64,000 nucleotides of DNA, from NCBI RefSeq assembly GCF_018860155.1, contig NZ_JAHKNI010000004.1, positions 248,001 to 312,000 on the forward strand. The letters are read 5' to 3'. The translations under genes and the position numbers were made by a program. Below, in pieces: positions 51,729 through 61,430 of the stretch (within the stretch, counting starts at the first letter, position 1; each line of letters begins with the position of its first letter). The notes beneath the pieces were generated by a model. The model saw only the letters and a program-made list of their open reading frames with translations, made no database searches and had not been told where the DNA came from. Source of the DNA: Nocardia albiluteola. GTDB lineage: Bacteria; Actinomycetota; Actinomycetes; Mycobacteriales; Mycobacteriaceae.

Positions 51729-54700
51729 ATGACCGTCTCGTCCGAATTGTCCAGTGCCGCGTGGGCGGCGGGTTTGCCGGAGCCGCTGCGAAGTGAACTC
51801 GCGGCGCTCGAAGAGGCGTACTTCCGCCACGTGGACGCCGGCGATGTGGACTGCGCTATCACAGGAAGCTCGAGCCAGGTGTTCCGCCGACACCTAGAGC
51901 TGGGTATGCAACGCCGTGCCGGGGAGCGCCGGGTGCTGGTGCACAATCCGGACGACGGTTCCGGACTGGGTGCCGCGGTACAGCTGGTCACCGACGACAT
52001 GCCCCTGCTGGTCGAATCGGTGACCGCCGCCCTGACCCGCATCGGGGTCAGCGTCAGCGAGGTGATCCATCCGATCTTCGAGGTCATCCGCGATGCCGAT
52101 GGCCGGCTCGAATCCGCCGCCGCCCACGAGGTCGACAGGAACGGCGTGACCGGGCTGCGTGAATCGTGGATGCACGTGCAGTTGCACCCGTCGACCAGCC
52201 GCGAGCTACTGACCCGGGTCGAGAACGAGATTCCCGACGTACTCACCGACGTGCGCCAGGTCATCGGCGATACCGAGGCCATGCGCGCCATGCAGGACAG
52301 CCTGGCCAACGAGCTGAGCCGCGCGGCCAAGAAGGGCACGCCGCCCTTCTCTCCGACCGATCTGGTCGACTGCGCGAACCTGCTGCGATGGCTCGCCGCC
52401 GGCAATTTCACCGTGCTGGGCTACGCCCGCTACGAACGCGACGCCTCGGACTCGAAATCGGTTGTGGTGCCGGATAGTTGCCTCGGCGTGCTGCGCCCGG
52501 ATGTCGGCACGGACTTCCGGGTACCTGTCAACGGGGGCGACAAGCCGCTGCTGCTGCTGACCCAGGGCCTGGTGCCGGCGACGGTGCACCGGTCGGTCTA
52601 TCCGTACTTCGTGGGCGTCGCCGACTTCGATGACGCGGGCAAGGTCATCGGCAAGCACGTGTTCATCGGCGTCTTCACCGTGAGCGCCCTGCACGCGAAC
52701 GTGCTGGACATCCCGGTCATCGAGCGCCGCGTGCGGTCGGTCATCGAGGCCAGCGGGTTCGACCTGGATTCGTTCTCCGGCCAGGGCATGCTCGAGGTGA
52801 TCCAGTCCTTCCCGCGCACCGAGCTGTTCTCCTCCGACGTGGACACGATGCGCCGCACCGCCAGCGCGGTGCTCAACGTCAGCATGCGCCGTCAGGTGCG
52901 ACTGTTCATGCGCTCGGACTCCTACGGCAGATTCGTGGCCTGCCAGGTCTACCTGCCGCGCGACCGCTACACCACCAGGGTCCGCCTCGAGATGCAGGAC
53001 ATTCTGGTCCGCGAACTGGGCGGCGTCTCGATCGACTATTCGGCACGCGTGTCCGAAAACGAGCTCGCCAGTGTGTATTTCACGGTGCGTCTCGCGCAGC
53101 CCGGCACCCCGGTGGATTCCTCCGAGGCGAACCGGGTGCGCATCCAGGATCTGCTCGCGCGGGCCAGCCGCACCTGGGACGACGATCTGCGCGAGGAGGT
53201 TTCCACCTCCGCCGTGCTTGATCCCGCTGTCGTGCAACGGTATTCGTCCGCACTGCCCGAGGCGTACAAGGAGGATTTCGAGCCCGTCCGCGCGCTGGCC
53301 GATATCGTCCGGCTCGAGCGCCTGGGCGAGGGTCGCATCGACCAGCATCTGTACCGGCGTCCCGAATCCGAGCCCGGCTCATGGCGTTTCACCCTCTACG
53401 TCAGCGGTGGGATCTCGCTGAGCCAGGTACTCCCGCTGCTGCAGAGCCTCGGCGTGGAGGTGGTCGACGAGCGCCCCTATCAGCTGACGTTCGAGGACGA
53501 ACAGGTCTGCTGGATCTACGATTTCGGCCTCCAGGCACGTCCCGACCTGCTGCGGCTGTCACTGGACCGCAACATGGACGCGCAGCTCGTCGAGACCTCC
53601 GCCCGGCTCGACGAGCTCGAGGCTCGGGAACGCGGGCTGCGCGAGCGGTTCACCGACGCGTTCCGCGCGCTGTGGTATGAGCGCGCCGAGGCAGACGCGC
53701 TGGATGAACTGGTGCTGCGCGCGGCGCTGGACTGGCGCACGGTGTCGATCCTGCGGGCGTACTCGAAGTACCTGCAGCAGGCCGATTTCCCCTACAGCCA
53801 GGCCAACATCGCGCGCGTGCTGCTGGGCGCGCCCGATGTGGCGCGGCTGTTCGTAGAGCTGTTCGCGGCGATGTTCGACCCGGACTCGGCCTCGGCGGAG
53901 CGCGCGGCCGAGCTCGAGGCCGCGGTGGCCGAGCGGATCAACGAGGTGGTGAGCCTGGATGCGGACCGCATCCTGCGCGCCATCCTGAGCCTGGTGAAGG
54001 CGACGCTGCGGACCAACTACTACCGCACCGACGACAACGGCGATTCGCGGCCGTATCTGTCGATCAAGGTGGAGCCGCGCGAGATCACCGAATTGCCCAA
54101 GCCCAGGCCGCAATTCGAGATCTTCGTGTATTCGCCCCGGGTCGAGGGCGTCCACCTGCGGTTCGGCCCCGTGGCGCGTGGCGGGTTGCGCTGGTCCGAC
54201 CGCCTGGAGGATTTCCGCACCGAGATTCTGGGCCTGGTGAAGGCACAGGCGGTGAAGAACGCGGTGATCGTGCCCGTGGGCGCCAAGGGCGGATTCGTGG
54301 TCAAGCACGCGCCGGCCACCACCGGGGATCCGGTGGCCGATCGCCAGGCGCTGCAGGCCGAGGGCATCGCGTGCTATCGCACATTCATCTCGGGTCTGCT
54401 CGATGTGACCGACAATGTCGATCACGCCTCGGGCACGGTGGTGCCCCCAGCGCGGGTGGTGCGCCGCGACGGCGACGACACCTACCTGGTGGTCGCTGCC
54501 GACAAGGGCACCGCGACGTTCTCCGACATCGCCAATGATGTTGCGCAGCAATACGGTTTCTGGCTCGGTGACGCATTCGCCTCGGGCGGTTCGGCGGGCT
54601 ACGACCACAAGGCGATGGGCATCACCGCCAAGGGCGCCTGGGAGAGCGTGAAGCGTCACTTCGCCGAGATGGACATCGACACGCAGGCACAGGATTTCAC

Positions 54701-56621
54701 CGTGGTCGGCGTCGGCGACATGTCCGGCGACGTCTTCGGCAACGGCATGCTGCTGTCCCGCCATATCCGCCTGGTGGCCGCGTTCGATCACCGGCACATC
54801 TTCCTGGATCCGAACCCGGACGCCGCGACCTCCTATGCCGAGCGGGAGCGGATGTTCGCCCTGCCCCGGTCGTCGTGGGCCGATTACGACGCCTCGCTGA
54901 TCAGCGAGGGCGGCGGGGTCTGGGACCGCACGGTCAAGGCCGTGCCTATCAGCGCCCAGGCGCGCGCGGTGCTGGGCCTGGGCGACGGAATCACCTCGTT
55001 GTCCCCGCCGGAGCTGATGCGGGCGATCCTGCTGTCCCCGGTGGACCTGCTGTGGAACGGCGGTATCGGCACGTACGTCAAGGCCAGCACCGAATCGAAT
55101 GCCGACGTCGGCGACAAGGCCAACGACGCGATCCGCGTGAATGCGAACGCGATGCGGGTCAAGGTGATCGGCGAGGGCGGTAATCTCGGCGCCACCGCGC
55201 ACGGCCGGATCGAGTTCTGCGCCAACGGCGGCAAGATGAACACCGACGCGCTGGACAACTCGGCGGGCGTGGACTGCTCGGACCATGAGGTCAACATCAA
55301 GGTTCTGCTCGACGGCGTGGTGACCAGTGGCGAGCTCGCGGCCGCCGATCGCAACCCGCTGCTGGCCTCGATGACCGACGATGTGTCCACGATGGTGCTG
55401 GCGGACAATGTCTCCCAGAACTTCCTGATGGGCATGTCCCGCGCCGAGGCGTGCCGGATGCTGAACGTGCACATGCGCGTTATCGACGAGCTCGAGGCGC
55501 AGCGCGGCCTGGACCGCGAGCTCGAGGCGCTGCCCACGGACGCGCAGATGAAGCGCCGCGCCGAGGAGGGTCGCGGACTCACCTCGCCCGAACTGGCGAA
55601 CCTGATGGCGCACGTGAAGCTTTCGCTCAAGGCCGACCTGCACCAGACCGATCTGCCCGACAGTCCCTACTTCTCCGCGCGGCTGCCGCAGTACTTCCCG
55701 GCTCCGTTGCGCGAGCGGTTCGGGGCGGCGATCAAGCGGCATCGGCTCAGCAGTGAGATCGTCACGACGATGGTGGTGAACGAGATGGTCGATCTCGGCG
55801 GCATCACCTATGCGCATCGCCTGAACGAGGAGATCGGCGCCAGCACCAGCGATGCGGTGCGGGCGTTCGCCGCGGCCGGTCAGATCTTCGATCTGCAGTC
55901 GATCTGGGATCGCATCCGCACCGCGGACACCTCCATCGCGGTCAAGGACGAGTTGGAGCTCGAGACCAAGCGCACCCTGGACCGTGCCTCGCGCTGGCTG
56001 CTGACCAACCGCCCGCAGCCGATCGCTGTGGGCTCGGAGATCCACCGCTACAGCGATGGGGTGCGTGAGCTGGCGCCGAAGGTGCCCGGCTGGCTGCGCG
56101 GCCACCATATCGACACGCTGCAGGAGCAGTCGACGACGCTGATCTCGCGCGGCGCGCCGGAAGAGCTGGCGACCGAGGTGTTCGGCCTGCTGAACCTGTT
56201 CCCGCTGCTGGATGTGATCGACATCGCCGACATCACCGAACGCGACGGAGCCGAGGTGGGTGCGCTCTATTACGCGCTCAACGAGCACCTCAAGATCGAC
56301 TGGTTGCTGCAGGCGGTCAGCCATCTCGAACGCGGTGACCGCTGGCACGCACTGGCCAGGCTCGCGCTGCGCGACGATATGTACTCATCGCTGCGCTCGC
56401 TCACCCTGGACGTGCTCTCCGGTGGCGAACCGGAGGAGACTGCCGAGGAGAAGATCGCGTACTGGGAGTCGAAGAACCAGGCCCGCCTCGGCCGCGCCCG
56501 CGCGGCCCTGTCGGAACTGTTCGAATCGGGCACCCACGATCTGGCCACCCTCTCGGTGGCCGCTCGCCAGGTTCGCAGCATGGTCAGCGGCGTCGGCGCG
56601 CAGTCGGAGACCATGCGCTGA
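51729..56621 (+). CDS. gdh: NAD-specific glutamate dehydrogenase, large type
   Basis: A ~1,630-residue GDH, the usual size for the actinobacterial large enzyme (Rv2476c type). The N-terminal third holds ACT-like regulatory segments (VLVHNPDDGSGLGAAVQLVT, SVYPYFVGVADFDDAG). The catalytic part carries FGPVARGGLRWSDRLEDFR, the substrate-Lys region VIVPVGAKGGFVVKH near 850, and GVGDMSGDVFGNGML. It deaminates glutamate to 2-oxoglutarate. In mycobacteria GarA inhibits it under PknG control; neither gene is in this window. ATG 51729 was chosen for GAGGAG upstream; the frame extends to 51519 without support. Confidence 0.96.
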   Translation: MTVSSELSSAAWAAGLPEPLRSELAALEEAYFRHVDAGDVDCAITGSSSQVFRRHLELGMQRRAGERRVLVHNPDDGSGLGAAVQLVTDDMPLLVESVTAALTRIGVSVSEVIHPIFEVIRDADGRLESAAAHEVDRNGVTGLRESWMHVQLHPSTSRELLTRVENEIPDVLTDVRQVIGDTEAMRAMQDSLANELSRAAKKGTPPFSPTDLVDCANLLRWLAAGNFTVLGYARYERDASDSKSVVVPDSCLGVLRPDVGTDFRVPVNGGDKPLLLLTQGLVPATVHRSVYPYFVGVADFDDAGKVIGKHVFIGVFTVSALHANVLDIPVIERRVRSVIEASGFDLDSFSGQGMLEVIQSFPRTELFSSDVDTMRRTASAVLNVSMRRQVRLFMRSDSYGRFVACQVYLPRDRYTTRVRLEMQDILVRELGGVSIDYSARVSENELASVYFTVRLAQPGTPVDSSEANRVRIQDLLARASRTWDDDLREEVSTSAVLDPAVVQRYSSALPEAYKEDFEPVRALADIVRLERLGEGRIDQHLYRRPESEPGSWRFTLYVSGGISLSQVLPLLQSLGVEVVDERPYQLTFEDEQVCWIYDFGLQARPDLLRLSLDRNMDAQLVETSARLDELEARERGLRERFTDAFRALWYERAEADALDELVLRAALDWRTVSILRAYSKYLQQADFPYSQANIARVLLGAPDVARLFVELFAAMFDPDSASAERAAELEAAVAERINEVVSLDADRILRAILSLVKATLRTNYYRTDDNGDSRPYLSIKVEPREITELPKPRPQFEIFVYSPRVEGVHLRFGPVARGGLRWSDRLEDFRTEILGLVKAQAVKNAVIVPVGAKGGFVVKHAPATTGDPVADRQALQAEGIACYRTFISGLLDVTDNVDHASGTVVPPARVVRRDGDDTYLVVAADKGTATFSDIANDVAQQYGFWLGDAFASGGSAGYDHKAMGITAKGAWESVKRHFAEMDIDTQAQDFTVVGVGDMSGDVFGNGMLLSRHIRLVAAFDHRHIFLDPNPDAATSYAERERMFALPRSSWADYDASLISEGGGVWDRTVKAVPISAQARAVLGLGDGITSLSPPELMRAILLSPVDLLWNGGIGTYVKASTESNADVGDKANDAIRVNANAMRVKVIGEGGNLGATAHGRIEFCANGGKMNTDALDNSAGVDCSDHEVNIKVLLDGVVTSGELAAADRNPLLASMTDDVSTMVLADNVSQNFLMGMSRAEACRMLNVHMRVIDELEAQRGLDRELEALPTDAQMKRRAEEGRGLTSPELANLMAHVKLSLKADLHQTDLPDSPYFSARLPQYFPAPLRERFGAAIKRHRLSSEIVTTMVVNEMVDLGGITYAHRLNEEIGASTSDAVRAFAAAGQIFDLQSIWDRIRTADTSIAVKDELELETKRTLDRASRWLLTNRPQPIAVGSEIHRYSDGVRELAPKVPGWLRGHHIDTLQEQSTTLISRGAPEELATEVFGLLNLFPLLDVIDIADITERDGAEVGALYYALNEHLKIDWLLQAVSHLERGDRWHALARLALRDDMYSSLRSLTLDVLSGGEPEETAEEKIAYWESKNQARLGRARAALSELFESGTHDLATLSVAARQVRSMVSGVGAQSETMR

Positions 56622-56626
56622 GTGAT

Positions 56627-56661
56627 CCGTGCCGGTGCCTTCACGCGAGGCACCGGCACGG
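56627..56661 (+). terminator. Hairpin terminator after gdh
   Basis: A perfect 13-bp stem (CCGTGCCGGTGCC at 56627-56639, complement at 56649-56661) with a 9-base loop begins six bases after the gdh stop. Confidence 0.8.
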
Positions 56662-57071
56662 ACCGGACTTCCCCAGTCCGGTACCGACTCTGCTGCTCCA
56701 GGCCATGGCTCGGGGATCCGGGGTTGTCTCGGCGATCGCGCGAGTCGAGTTCACAGGGCCCGTCCACCCCGGCGGTCGGACCTCGGCGTGCTCCGTGTAT
56801 CAATGCTGCCGCGGCGCAGCGCGATTCCTGTCGATGGGGCGCAAGTCCACTACCAGCGGGGTCCCGCCCTCGAACCAGGCGCGATGCAGCTCCAGGATTC
56901 TGGTGCGGTTCGGGACGCCCCCGCGGTGAGAGACATTCTCCGGCAGGACATCACAATCCCCGCGCCGAATCTACTGCAACCACCGCCGTCGCCCGGCCTG
57001 ATCGTGCCCCTGTACCCGCGTGCCGTAGCCGGTGGTGGTTGCACGCGGGTACTCGGCGGCAAAACAGCCGC
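56662..57071. other. 410-bp spacer with possible coding remnant
   Basis: No intact gene. On the minus strand (about 56840-56980) a short protein-like stretch reads VPNRTRILELHRAWFEGGTP followed by LVVDLRPIDRNR, bounded by a TAG upstream and lacking any start codon. It may be a decayed gene fragment; I do not recognise it. Confidence 0.25.
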
Positions 57072-57869
57072 CTATGAGGCTGCGAAGTCCAGCAGGTCCC
57101 GGCCTAGTCGGGGGCGATGGGAGAGATGGAGCATGTGGGATCCGTTCTCGTAGATCAGCAGTTTGCTGTCTGCGATGAGGTCCGCGGAGCGCTGCCCGCA
57201 GGTGTGCAGCGGGGCGAATACATCGTGGTCACCGTGGATCACCAGCGCCGGCAGCGTAATTCGGCGAGCCTCGGTACGGAAGTCGGCCGCCACATTCGCC
57301 CGCGTGCATTCGACGGCGGCGTGCAGCGACACTCGCATCCAGTCGCGGACAGTGGCCTCCCGCTCGAGCTGTGAAATGGTGCAGCCGGGTAGGTGGTCGC
57401 CGAACGACAGCCCGGCATTGTCGGCGACCCAGTCGCCGTACTCGGTGCGGATCCTTTCCACCTGTGCCGCCGCGGCACTCGCGTCGACATCGAGGTACGG
57501 GGCCGTCGCGCCGACCAGCGCGATGCGTGAGACGCGCTGGCTGCCATGGCGGGTGAGATACCGGATGACCTCGCCGCCCCCCATCGAGTGGCCGACGAGC
57601 ATGACGTCGGTCAACTCCAGCTGGTCCAGCAGCGCGGCCAGATCGTCTGCGAGAGTGTCGAATTCGTATCCGGTACCGGGATCGTCGGAACGCCCGTGCC
57701 CACGTCGGTCGTAGGCGACGGTCCGGTAGCCGTGCTCGGCCAGGTGCAGCATCGAGTGCTGCCACATGTCGCTGCTCATCAGCATGCTGTGCACGAATAC
57801 GATCGGCCGGCCGGCGCCGTAGTCTCGATAGAACAGGTCGGTTCCGTCGGGCGTGGTCAGGTAAGACAT
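57072..57869 (-). CDS. Alpha/beta hydrolase (haloperoxidase/esterase type)
   Basis: A 265-residue hydrolase. The oxyanion region is PIVFVHSMLMSSDMW, the nucleophile elbow VGHSMGGGEV has the catalytic Ser, the acid is in VIHGDHDVFAP, and the base His is in YENGSHMLHLSHR. YDRRGHGRSDDP is typical of non-haem haloperoxidase-like esterases. It is the second gene of a minus-strand pair with the SnoaL-like protein, nine bases apart, divergent from a MerR regulator. Confidence 0.88.
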   Translation of the reverse strand: MSYLTTPDGTDLFYRDYGAGRPIVFVHSMLMSSDMWQHSMLHLAEHGYRTVAYDRRGHGRSDDPGTGYEFDTLADDLAALLDQLELTDVMLVGHSMGGGEVIRYLTRHGSQRVSRIALVGATAPYLDVDASAAAAQVERIRTEYGDWVADNAGLSFGDHLPGCTISQLEREATVRDWMRVSLHAAVECTRANVAADFRTEARRITLPALVIHGDHDVFAPLHTCGQRSADLIADSKLLIYENGSHMLHLSHRPRLGRDLLDFAAS

Positions 57870-57877
57870 CAGCGGGC

Positions 57878-58288
57878 CTACGCGGCAGCCAGGGGGCGTG
57901 TGGTGAGCTGATAGTCTTCCCGGATCCGGCCGTCACCGTCGAGGATCAGGAAAACGCGTGCTGCCCAATCGATCTCACCGGTACCGGTGACCAGCTGAAT
58001 GGTGAAGCTGACGATGTTGCCGGAGCGGCGAGCGTCCTCGGCGTGGGTCACCCGGTACTTCCCGCTGCCCACGAACTCGTCGTAGGCCTCGGTGATCCGG
58101 GTGTCGAGCTCGGCGAGCCCCTCGAAGCGAGCACCCTCGACGTACTCCACGCCGTTGTCGACCCACAATTCGGCGATTCCCTGACGGCGCACCAGCGCGT
58201 CGCGCTGGTTCCAGACCGCCGTGTAGCGGGCGACGACCGCGGTGTCTTCGTCGCCGGTGCGCTCGGTCGATTCGATCATGTGCCTCAT
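57878..58288 (-). CDS. SnoaL/NTF2-like protein
   Basis: A 136-residue NTF2-fold protein: VVARYTAVWNQRDALVRRQG, IAELWVDNGVEYVEGARFEG, VTHAEDARRSGNIVSFTIQL, RVFLILDGDGRIREDYQ. The reaction is unknown; such proteins often pair with oxidases or hydrolases in stress or xenobiotic operons. First gene of the pair with the hydrolase, transcribed from the region that holds the MerR-type palindrome. Confidence 0.8.
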   Translation of the reverse strand: MRHMIESTERTGDEDTAVVARYTAVWNQRDALVRRQGIAELWVDNGVEYVEGARFEGLAELDTRITEAYDEFVGSGKYRVTHAEDARRSGNIVSFTIQLVTGTGEIDWAARVFLILDGDGRIREDYQLTTRPLAAA

Positions 58289-58380
58289 GGCTGCGAGTGT
58301 CCTTTCCGCGACCCCCGATGAGCCGCTGACACCAGCCTCGGTGCTGCCGCGGCGGGACGGTCAAGTCGCAAACAGGTGCG

Positions 58381-58402
58381 AACTCTCCCGTAGGGGGAGG
58401 TT
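58381..58402. promoter_or_regulatory. Candidate MerR operator
   Basis: An imperfect palindrome AACTCTCCCGTAGGGGGAGG (58381-58400, extending to TT) stands between the divergent SnoaL/hydrolase pair and the MerR gene. CTCCC/GGGAG arms around a short centre are the usual shape of MerR-family sites. Its right arm doubles as the ribosome site of the MerR gene. Confidence 0.55.
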
Positions 58403-58407
58403 GCACA

Positions 58408-59265
58408 ATGGTGCTCGTGTCCGCCTACATGTCGATCGGGGATTTCTCCCGTGCCACCCATCTGACGGTCAAGACGCTGCGTCACTATCACCAGATCGGA
58501 CTCCTCGCACCCGCCGATGTCGATCCGCACACCGGTTACCGCAGGTACTCCACCGACCAGCTGGCCACCGCGCAGATCGTGCGGCGATTCCGCGATCTGG
58601 ACATGCCGCTCGAGCAGATCCAGGAGGTTCTCGAGGCGCCCGATCCCGGCACACGCAACGCACGCATCGAGACGCACCTGGAACGCCTGCACCAGCAGCT
58701 CGACCGCACCCGTCGCGCCGTGGACCAGTTGCGAAATCTACTGGGTGCAAACCCATCCGACGATGTCCCGATCGAGCTGCGTGCCACTCCGGTGACCACC
58801 GCCGCGGCCGTCACCGAGATCGTCTCCGCCGAGGATGGCCCGGCATGGTTGCAGGGCGCGCTGGGGGAACTCCATGCCACGCTCACCGCGCAGAAACTGG
58901 CACCGTCCGGTCCCGCCGGTGGCATCTACTCCGACGAGGTGTTCACCGACCATCGTGGTGAAACGACAGTCTTCGTACCGTGTACCGGCACCGTCCGCCC
59001 CATCGGCCGGGTGCGTCCGGCCGTGATTCCCGCGGCCGAACTGGCGGTGATATGCCATCTGGGCTCGCCGGTCGACGTCGACCGCACCTATGCGAACCTG
59101 GCCGACTACGTTGCCCGCAGTGCGCTCGGAGTGCCGGGGCCGATCAGGGAGTACTACGTCGTCGGCCCGCGCGAGACCACGGACGCTTCCCGATGGCGCA
59201 CCGAAATCGGCTGGCCGGTATTTCTCACCAACACCGCGACAACCACCGCCGTTCCGGAGCGGTGA
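58408..59265 (+). CDS. MerR family regulator with GyrI-like effector domain
   Basis: 285 residues. The N-terminal MerR winged helix reads SIGDFSRATHLTVKTLRHYH, QIGLLAPADVDPHTGYRRYS. A dimer helix spans ~80-115 and the C-terminal GyrI-like small-molecule domain (~130-280) has VFVPCTGTVRPIGRVRP, VICHLGSPVDVDRTYANL and TEIGWPVFL. ATG 58408 follows GGGGGAGG. It probably senses a lipophilic cation or drug and controls the divergent pair. Confidence 0.9.
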   Translation: MVLVSAYMSIGDFSRATHLTVKTLRHYHQIGLLAPADVDPHTGYRRYSTDQLATAQIVRRFRDLDMPLEQIQEVLEAPDPGTRNARIETHLERLHQQLDRTRRAVDQLRNLLGANPSDDVPIELRATPVTTAAAVTEIVSAEDGPAWLQGALGELHATLTAQKLAPSGPAGGIYSDEVFTDHRGETTVFVPCTGTVRPIGRVRPAVIPAAELAVICHLGSPVDVDRTYANLADYVARSALGVPGPIREYYVVGPRETTDASRWRTEIGWPVFLTNTATTTAVPER

Positions 59266-59392
59266 CGCGACACAGGCATACTGGATAGCCGGATCGGTCC
59301 GAACGCAGCGGCGCGGCGGGTCGGCCGAGCCCATGCTCATCGCGCCCGCGCTGCCGTGGCGGGTGGGCGGTAGCCCGATCGGGAGGTATTGC

Positions 59393-59854
59393 GTGACGAG
59401 TATCGGTTCGCCCAGCGGCGAGGGAGCGCAGGATGCCGTGCTACCCCGGCGTTTCCACACCAAGGTGGAGGTTCGCTGGTCCGATATGGACGTCTTCCAG
59501 CACATCAACCACGCCCGAATGGTGACGCTGCTCGAGGAGGCGCGGATTCCCTGGCTGTTCGAGGACGACCGGCCGACCAAGGGCCTGCGCGCCGGCTGCG
59601 TGCTGGCCGACCTGCACGTGCAGTACAAGGGCCAGCTCCGGCACGAGGACACCCCGCTGGACGTGGCGATGTGGATCGAACGGCTGCGCGCGGTGGACTT
59701 CACGATCGGCTACGAGGTGCGCGCCGCGGGCGCGGCGCCGGATTCCCCGGCCGCGGTGCTGGCCACCACCCAGATGGCCGCCTTCGATATCGACACCCAG
59801 CGCCTGCGCCGCCTGACATCGGTCGAGCGCGACTATCTGGCGCTCTGGAAGTGA
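59393..59854 (+). CDS. Acyl-CoA thioesterase (4HBT hotdog fold)
   Basis: A 153-residue hotdog protein: FHTKVEVRWSDMDVFQHINH, ARMVTLLEEARIPWLF, with the catalytic Asp/Asn-type region WSDMDVFQHINH of 4-hydroxybenzoyl-CoA thioesterases, then VLADLHVQYKGQLRHEDTPL. GTG 59393 follows GGGAGG. By family and order it corresponds to M. tuberculosis Rv2475c, which lies directly after gdh there; here three genes intervene. Confidence 0.88.
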   Translation: MTSIGSPSGEGAQDAVLPRRFHTKVEVRWSDMDVFQHINHARMVTLLEEARIPWLFEDDRPTKGLRAGCVLADLHVQYKGQLRHEDTPLDVAMWIERLRAVDFTIGYEVRAAGAAPDSPAAVLATTQMAAFDIDTQRLRRLTSVERDYLALWK

Positions 59855-59867
59855 ATCGCGTACGTCC

Positions 59868-60569
59868 ATGATGCCCGGATCACCGACACCCGAACCGCTC
59901 GCTCCCGGGCAGGGGACGCTGCGGATCCCCGATCCCGCCGAACGAGAGAATCTGGCCACCTTCGTCGCACGCGCTGTGCGCCTGGATCCGGCCGCCGTCA
60001 TCCGGCTGCGTCGGCGCGGTGATCGGTACGTATCGGCGTGGGCCGCGACCGGCTTCGAGGCGCTCGCGGTGCGCACGGTGGTCGGCGAGCTGGGCGTCGA
60101 CGACGTCACCGCCGCGGGCGACGTCCTGCTGTCGGGTCTGCAGGGGCCCGCCGCGAACGGCCGCGTAGACCTGGGATTCTCGATGGACTCGGCCTGGCGC
60201 ACCGCGCTTCCGCCGACGTCGGGATTCGCTCACATCGACGATGTTCCGGCCCGCACGCTCGTCGAATTGGCCGAGCGCGGTGCGGAATTGGCCAGCGAGC
60301 ACGGCAGCGGTCACGGCCCGCCGGCCTCGTTGCTGGATCAGACGGTGCTCACGGTCACCGGCGACGGGGACCGGGTCGAGGTCCCGATGCGGGTCGTATT
60401 CGCGCTGACCGCAATGGATTTCATTCCGCATGCGGGTGAACGCGCGGAAGCGCGGCGTATTGCCCCGGGCGAGATCGTCCGCGTGCGCGCCACCCGTACC
60501 TGGCTCCGCCTGGACGCCCGCTACGGCTCGGTGGCCCGCCGCCGCGGTCCCGCGCTGCTCGCGCGCTGA
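59868..60569 (+). CDS. Conserved actinobacterial hypothetical (Rv2474c-like)
   Basis: A 233-residue protein of unknown function, with no signal peptide or membrane segment. It shows NLATFVARAVRLDPAAVIRL, SAWAATGFEALAVRTVVG, and a basic tail DARYGSVARRRGPALLAR. Its position directly after the thioesterase matches Rv2474c, so it belongs to the conserved ssb-ettA-gdh-thioesterase neighbourhood. It lies 13 bases after the thioesterase and is probably co-transcribed. Confidence 0.75.
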   Translation: MMPGSPTPEPLAPGQGTLRIPDPAERENLATFVARAVRLDPAAVIRLRRRGDRYVSAWAATGFEALAVRTVVGELGVDDVTAAGDVLLSGLQGPAANGRVDLGFSMDSAWRTALPPTSGFAHIDDVPARTLVELAERGAELASEHGSGHGPPASLLDQTVLTVTGDGDRVEVPMRVVFALTAMDFIPHAGERAEARRIAPGEIVRVRATRTWLRLDARYGSVARRRGPALLAR

Positions 60570-60591
60570 CATTCGGGCGCGGCATCGACGT

Positions 60592-61290
60592 TCATGCCCG
60601 ACCGATGTGGTCCGGAACGGTTCCGGCGTGATCCTCGGCGCTGTTCCGACCGGACGAGGTCGTCGTGAGCAGGGGCCGCAGGGGACCCGTCGAGAGCCTG
60701 GCGACCAGGGGAGTGGCGTACCGGCGGAGCAGGACCGCGGACACATAGCCGACGACGAGTCCCACGACGGCACCCACGGCGACATCGTGCGGGTAGTGCG
60801 CGCCGACGTAGACGCGCGAGACGCCCATGACCGCCGCGGCGATCAGCGCCCAGATCCCGAGCGCGCGGCTGACCAGTAGCAGCGCCGCGGCCATGGCGAA
60901 GACCACCACGGTGTGATTGCTGGGGAACGAGTAGTCGTCGATGACGGGGCACTTCTCGAGCAGGAATGCGTGCGGGAAGCGGTAGCACGGCCGATGTTCG
61001 GCGAATATCAGCTTGATGGAGTCGTTCACCAGGTACGCGATGACCGCCGCGGCGGGCACGGCCAGCGCGGCGGTCATCGCCGTCGCGTCGCGTCGCCGGG
61101 CGATCCACCAGCCGATGAGGATGAGCACCACGAACAACCCGAATCCGAGGGTGCTGTACGCCGTCATCGGCGTGTTCAGCCACGGGGTGTCCCGCGCGAA
61201 CCGGGTCATGTCGACATACCAGGATCCGTCGATGTTCGATGCGTCCAGGCTCAGGATGGAGCCTGGCGACGGTGCTGCGGGCGCGGTCAT
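60592..61290 (-). CDS. PAP2 family phosphatase
   Basis: A 232-residue membrane phosphatase with about five to six TM helices. The three catalytic motifs are present: KLIFAEHRPC, YSFPSNHT (PSNH) and SRVYVGAHYPHD. It likely dephosphorylates undecaprenyl pyrophosphate, decaprenyl-phosphate intermediates or phosphatidic acid on the outer membrane face. The start at 61290 follows GAGGA; the frame reaches 61353 without a ribosome site. Confidence 0.9.
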   Translation of the reverse strand: MTAPAAPSPGSILSLDASNIDGSWYVDMTRFARDTPWLNTPMTAYSTLGFGLFVVLILIGWWIARRRDATAMTAALAVPAAAVIAYLVNDSIKLIFAEHRPCYRFPHAFLLEKCPVIDDYSFPSNHTVVVFAMAAALLLVSRALGIWALIAAAVMGVSRVYVGAHYPHDVAVGAVVGLVVGYVSAVLLRRYATPLVARLSTGPLRPLLTTTSSGRNSAEDHAGTVPDHIGRA

Positions 61291-61430
61291 ATCCTCGATT
61301 CCTCGGTCGGGGCGCAGGTCCGCGCCGTCGTGGCCGACAAACCACACTGACATACCGTCGCTGAGAATTCACTGAGCGATGTGGTGCCGTTGGCTTGACC
61401 TACGGCGCAGTTGTGTGGCCGAGTCTCGGC

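Noticed and set aside
53559-56348. 929-aa minus-strand frame within gdh
   Set aside because: Antisense shadow caused by high GC; gdh is complete and conserved on the plus strand.
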